64,000 bases of DNA from Paulownia fortunei (lineage: Eukaryota > Streptophyta > Magnoliopsida > Lamiales > Paulowniaceae), in assembly GCA_019321725.1 (NCBI GenBank), contig CM033111.1, positions 10,354,001 to 10,418,000 of the forward strand, given 5' to 3'. How positions within the stretch are numbered: position 1 is the first letter of the stretch; every line of letters starts with the position of its first letter. This document shows positions 59,330-64,000 of the stretch, in pieces. The notes beneath the pieces were generated by a model that did not search any database, had not been told where the DNA came from, and saw only the letters and a program-made list of their open reading frames with translations. The position numbers and the translations under genes are program-made.

Positions 59330-60000
59330 ATCTTTGATGACAACCCTTTTGTCAATGGATCCGCAACCATAAGACTGGTGCTAATGTTTTCGATTGACAC
59401 TCTTTATTTCTAAACTTCTTATTTAATGATAAAGTATTTTAATTCCATGTGTTTAACACCTTTGGAATACTTTTCATTTTTAGAAAAGAAGACTGCATTA
59501 GAATTATCATAATAAATTTTTAATGGCTTGGCAATACTGTCGATAATTCCAAGTCCTGAAATAAAGTTCTATAGCCATAATCTATGAATAGTGGCCTTAA
59601 AGCATGCCATAAATTCAGCTTCCATAGTGATGCAGCAATAACAGATTGCTTCACACTCATCCATGAGATTGCTCATCTAGCTAATAGGAACAAATAGCCA
59701 AATGTGGATTTTCGGGTATCCACACATCTAACATAATTTGAATCTGAATATCACCTCAAGATTATTGAATCTCTTATACATGAGCATGTGATCCTTCATT
59801 CCTTGAAAGTATATCAATCCTTTCTTTGCATCTTTCCAATTCTCCATCCGAGGATTACTTTGATACATGCCCAGCATGCCAACAACAAAACTAATGTCTA
59901 GTCTGGTGCAAGTTTGAGCATATATCAAGCTCCCAACGATAGATGCATAAGGAATTTGTTCCATTTGTTTACATTTTAATGGGTATTGCATAAGACTCAA
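59330..60000 (-). pseudogene. Element D RNase H and RT C-terminal part
   Basis: The open stretch 60000-59728 gives QIPYASIVGSLIYAQTCTRL, FVVGMLGMYQSNPRMENWKD and YFQGMKDHMLMYKR, the connection region between RT and RNase H. Lower coordinates show degenerate RNase H blocks, including an AEFMACFKA-like block near 59,610 and an FLDNSNAVFFS-like block near 59,490. Same protein type as element B 8352-9100. Confidence 0.85.
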
Positions 60001-60932
60001 TTTATTTTCTTTCTAAATTGGAATAATAGATGGAGAACACTTTTCCATATTAAATCTCTCCAAAACTTTATTGATATAGGTTTTCTGAGATAATCTCAAT
60101 AATCCTTGTAACTATCATGGAAAATTTCATTTCCTATCACCCATATCTTTCATTTCAAAGTTCTTAGAGAAAAACTTCTTGGTAAGCTAAGATCATTAGT
60201 AGCAAGCAAGATATCATCAACATATAGAATCAAAAATATAAACTTGCTCCTACTGACCTTCACATATATACACCGATCAATAGTATTTTCTTTAAATCCA
60301 AATGAAGTAATAGTTTCATTAAACTTAAGATACTATTGCCGAAAAGCTTGCTTAAGTCTGTATATTGACTTCTTAATTTTACACACCATGTGTTCCTTTC
60401 TTTCAACTGAAAAACCCTCACGTTGTTCCATATAAACCTTTTTCTATAAGTTTTCATTCAGAAAAATGGTTTTCACATCCATTTAATGGAGTTCTAAATC
60501 ATAATGAGCCACCATTGCCATAATAATTCTTAATGAGTCTTTCTTGGAAACCAAAGAAAATGTCTCTTTGTAGTCAATGACATCTTTTTGTGTAAAACAT
60601 TTGGCAACAAGTCTAGCTTTATATCATTTTATATTACAATTAGAGTCGTGTTTGATCTTAAAGATCCACCTACACCCAACTCTTTTACAACTTTCTGGCA
60701 ATTCTATAAGATCCCTGACTTCATTATGAGCCATTGATTTTAATTCTTCTTTCATAACATCTAACCATTTGGTAGAATTAACACTTTCCATAGCTTGTGA
60801 AAAAGAAACTGGATCATCATCAATTCCTACATCAAATTCTGACTCTTGTAGATAAATCACATAATCATGAAAAATACCAGGTCTTCTTTGCTTTTCATAC
60901 CTTCTTAATGTTATTTGATGTTGTTCATCCAT
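60001..60932 (-). pseudogene. Element D reverse transcriptase
   Basis: Starts with EQHQITLRRYEKQRR and YLQESEFDVGIDDDPVSFS, then WLDVMKEELKSMAHNEVRDL and GCRWIFKIKHDSN (60,932-60,624). KWMDVKTIFLNENL-like (about 60,470), QQYLKFNETITSFG (about 60,310) and a FLILYVDDILLATND-like active-site block (about 60,230-60,195) follow across shifts. Decay is heavier than in element B. Confidence 0.87.
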
Positions 60933-60989
60933 AGTAGGTTCATTGGAAATAATTTCATTATTGGAGTTTGATCATTTATTTATTTGTTC

Positions 60990-61970
60990 TTATAAGTTGT
61001 TAAACGGTTGAACAACTATAGGAACATTAACATGAGAAGAAGTTTTAGGTAAATGAATCTCCACACTAATTTCTTGAATTTCCACTTTTCGTGATTCCAC
61101 ACTCCTACTAATTTCACCATTTTTAATGAACCTAGCATTTTCAGTTTCAACAATTCTTGTACTATGGCTAGGATAATAAAATCTATACCATTTCGATTTT
61201 TTTGGATAACCAATGAAAAAACTACTGATTATTCTTAGATCCAACTTCTTCTCATGTGGATTATAAATTCTTAGTTCTGCCACGCAACCCCAAACATGTA
61301 GGTGCCTTAAATTAGGTTTTCTTCATTTCCATATTTCAAATGTGTCTTTGGAACTGCCTTACTAGGAACCTTGTTTAATACATACATGGTGGTTTACAAA
61401 GCATGCATCCACAACAACAAGGGTAAAGAAGAATAACTTAGCATACTCCTAACAATATCCATTCAAGTACATTTATGTCGTTCTGCAACACTATTTTGTT
61501 ATGACATACCTAGTATTATACATTGAGCACATATGCCATATTTTTCAAGAAATTTAGCAAATGGGCCCAAACATTATCTAGTTTCATCATATTTTCCATA
61601 ATACTCACCACCTCTGTCAAACTTGATAATTTTCACCTTTTAGTTAGTTGTCTCTCAACCTTATTAATAAACACCTCCAAGGCGTCTACTAATTAAGATT
61701 TATCATGCAACAAATAGACATAACCATAATGTGCGAAAATATCAATAAAGGTGATAAAGTACTTTTCTCTACCAGAGGATGGAATATTAAAAGGTCCACA
61801 TATATCAGTGTGTATGAGTTCAAGGAGTTGTGTGGTTCTTGTGGCTGCTTTCTTAATTGTGTGTTTTGTGTGTTCTCCCTTAATATAATCCACACAAATA
61901 CCAAGATCAATAAAATCCAAATCATGAAGAATTTCATTCTTTACCAATATTTATATTTTTTATTTGGATA
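60990..61970 (-). pseudogene. Element D integrase
   Basis: The N-terminal core 61,947-61,693 gives LGICVDYIKGEHTKHTIKKA and [14 protein letters not shown] with the first catalytic aspartate intact, then FITFIDIFAHYGYVYLLHDKS. The central RGGEYYGKYDET-like block lies near 61,610, keeping glycine-glycine-glutamate. The C-terminal part 61,283-60,990 contains AELRIYNPHEKKLDLRIISS and FFIGYPKKSKWYRFYYPS. Stops and shifts lie between the parts, especially 61,300-61,650. Confidence 0.87.
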
Positions 61971-62148
61971 GTGGTCAAACGTTTATGCCACAAGTAGAAC
62001 TTTCATCCACTAAACCAAGTTTAATGCCAACATTATGATACAAGGTCAATGGAGTCTCAGCAAAAAGATTATCAAGCTTTAATTTATATAAATAATCACA
62101 ACGAATACCGAAACCAATAAAATAATTATGTTTAAACAAACTGAAACA

Positions 62149-62442
62149 TCAATTTCTAAACTTAAATGAGTATTCAACTATATCAAGTTTAGATAAGGAA
62201 ACTAAATTGCGAGAAATAGAAGGAACATAAAGTGTTTGAAAAAGATCTAAATGATGTCCAGTGTCTAAAATTAAACGATATGTTTCAATGGCTTCAACTG
62301 GAGCTTTGACTCTATTCCCCATGGACATAAAATTTTCATTTGGTTTTACAGTTTGGGTCGTAAGGAATCCTTGCATCATATTTGAAACATGAGTGGTACA
62401 AACAAAATCAATCCACCAAGTATTATACGAAACTTCTGCCAA
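62149..62442 (-). pseudogene. Element D protease
   Basis: A 97-codon minus-strand frame. The active-site block reads WWIDFVCTTHVSN where relatives have WWIDSGCTTHVSN. The aspartate is kept but the S and G of the DSG triad are F and V, so the enzyme should be dead. The rest of the retropepsin fold region (MGNRVKAPVEAIETYRLIL, LYVPSISRNLVSLSKLD) is well preserved. Confidence 0.9.
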
Positions 62443-62469
62443 ATTTGATTCAAAACATACGAAAGTATT

Positions 62470-63170
62470 AGGCTTACCTTTCTTTTCAAACCATGCCTTA
62501 CATTTCAGGCAATCTTTTTTATCGTGTCCAGGCTTTCCGTAGAAGCAACACGTATTACTTTTTCATTCCTTCTTTTTAGCACTGACCCATGAGATTAACT
62601 GAGTGAATACCTTGCTTCTTAAGTCTTGTCTCTTCTTGAATTTGCAATTTAGTAACATTTTATTTATCTTTTATAATGTTGTAATTAATTTGGAATAGAT
62701 TGTATGCAGGAGGTGAGAGTTAATGATAAACTGCACAATGAAGTTATCACTCACTTTCAATCCCATGGATCCCAATCTTGCCGCTATATTTGTCATCTTA
62801 ATAACATGTTCATGCATTGTACGAGAACCATCAAACTTCGTGGTGGTTAATGTGCCCATTAGTATCCCAACAACAGACTTATCAACAAAATCAGACTAAG
62901 AATAATCTTCTACAAACTTCATAAATTCCTTAGCACTATCAATTTTGGGAATCGTTAACCTAATATTCTTTGCTATTATCATCCGCATAAGCATAAGGTT
63001 CAGTCTGTTAGATCTTTACCAAGGTTTATGGAAAGACCATTGTTCAGTATTACTAAAATCATTAATAGCAGCGAGCTTATCAGTCGTGAGTGTCAAATCA
63101 AGATCCATAACACCTAGGTGAAACTGGACTGGTTCGCATCATTCAGAAAAATTAAGCCCATTGAACTTCA
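62470..63170 (-). pseudogene. Element D gag
   Basis: Minus-strand Gag from an MDLDLTLTTDKLAAIND start block near 63,110, through the core segment MGTLTTTKFDGSRTMHEHVI (62,859-62,671), to a zinc knuckle CCFYGKPGHDKKDC near 62,550-62,510. There the second cysteine of the CCHC set is Y. Stops interrupt the core near 62,990, 62,897 and 62,670. Confidence 0.85.
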
Positions 63171-64000
63171 TAATAGACAAAGCTCGTGAATGAAGAGAGA
63201 TAAAAATATGTGCTGCAAAGTACATAAAATGCTCATAAATTAATGTTTTGAGTTTTAAACTTAAAAACATAAAGACAATAAAGGCATTAGTATTCATAAA
63301 GATAATAAATGTTCATTGAAATTCTCTTTTGGGTGATCTAACAATGTACTAAATAAACATAAGTAATGCTTGAATTTAATTTCACATAATTGGTAATTAA
63401 ATATACTCTAATTAGACATGCTTGCTATCTTTGGATATACTAAACATATCTAATCAAGTGTATCAATTATCCACAATCTTACTCATGATTATAAAATAAC
63501 TGATCAATTTTTAGGTGATCCTTAAATATTCTATAATCAATGAACTTTAATATACCTATTATAAAATATATACCATCATGTCATCTCAATTAATAACATC
63601 ACATAATCATGGGTAATTGAATTTTATTTAATTTGAGATCTATAAAAAATTTCTAATTTAGCCTCTTTTGTGATTAACAAATTATTCATAATATAGATAT
63701 CAAATTAAATAATAATTATTATACAATTTGATAGACATTATACTTTATAATTTAGTCACATTAATGATTAACAAACCATCTATCACATAAAATCATAATA
63801 CAATTATAATACTTGAATTATAATGAAATCACATAATTTCAATTCATAAAAAACATTCCATTTGGCACTACATATAAAACTTTACATATGTGATCTATAA
63901 AAGCAAACTAATCATTACAGTACACTTTAGTTGGATATATGACATTCCATTGAAGTAGAGATCGAAGTTTACATCACATAACTTTACATATACATATATA
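63171..64000 (-). other. Element D 5' leader
   Basis: AT-rich, no coding content. Expected to lead to a primer site and 5' LTR beyond the window. Confidence 0.6.

Larger units (their letters stand above)
56817..64000 (-). mobile_element. Element D: minus-strand Ty1/copia relative of B, runs off the window
   Basis: The 3' LTR at 56817-58910 is split by a gypsy solo LTR. A polypurine tract at 58911 and RNase H, RT, integrase, protease and gag relics follow rightward, reading on the minus strand. Gag begins near 63,170 with the same MDLDL start block as element B. The 5' LTR and primer site are not reached by 64000. Every domain carries stops or active-site loss. Confidence 0.9.

Noticed and set aside
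1..64000. tRNA, rRNA or other structural RNA genes
   Set aside because: The only tRNA-like matches are short primer sites next to LTRs; no cloverleaf-like region was seen.

Overview
This window is AT-rich plant nuclear DNA, almost certainly from a eudicot. It is built nearly entirely from decayed retrotransposons. The evidence is plant-type Ty1/copia polyproteins, initiator-tRNA-Met primer sites, an Athila-type Ty3/gypsy gag, a plant LINE ORF1, and many LTRs flanked by 5-bp target duplications. I found no intact host gene, no RNA gene and no CRISPR array. The only host-gene candidate is a weak possible first exon near 4.06 kb.

Layout. 1-2.4 kb: the pol tail and 3' LTR of a copia element of 'family A', whose LTRs are about 2.0-2.3 kb. 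2.4-7.5 kb: intergenic sequence with the exon candidate and small repeats. 7498-13805: element B, a structurally complete minus-strand copia element with two 442-bp LTRs and near-identical 5-bp flanks. 14820-16968: a solo LTR of family A. 16974-17520: copy 1 of an unidentified repeat X. 17.9-20.6 kb: a badly decayed minus-strand copia fragment. 22.1-30.1 kb: a minus-strand LINE ORF1 split by an Athila-like gypsy element that has lost RT and integrase, which is itself hit by a gypsy solo LTR (23836-25707). 30.1-31.3 kb: unrecognised, nearly open minus-strand reading frames. 31.3-34.2 kb: inverted copy 2 of repeat X, split by a family A solo LTR (31674-33924). 35.9-36.9 kb: another copia RT/RNase H relic.

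37.4-64 kb is a nested stack. Minus-strand copia element E (37418-56724) contains plus-strand family A element A (43504-55327), which contains a reversed family A solo LTR (48222-50189) in its protease region. Each layer has matching or near-matching 5-bp duplications. To the right is element D (from 56817 past the window edge), a minus-strand relative of B whose 3' LTR carries a gypsy solo LTR (57199-58804) with a perfect duplication.

None of these genes works as a host pathway. They are gag-pol polyproteins for self-replication, all inactivated by stops, frameshifts and lost catalytic residues. Many of the changes are C-to-T or G-to-A, as expected for methylated, silenced DNA. Five solo LTRs show repeated LTR-LTR recombination. 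I did not find a new biological system; what is informative is the readable insertion history and a few unexplained segments.
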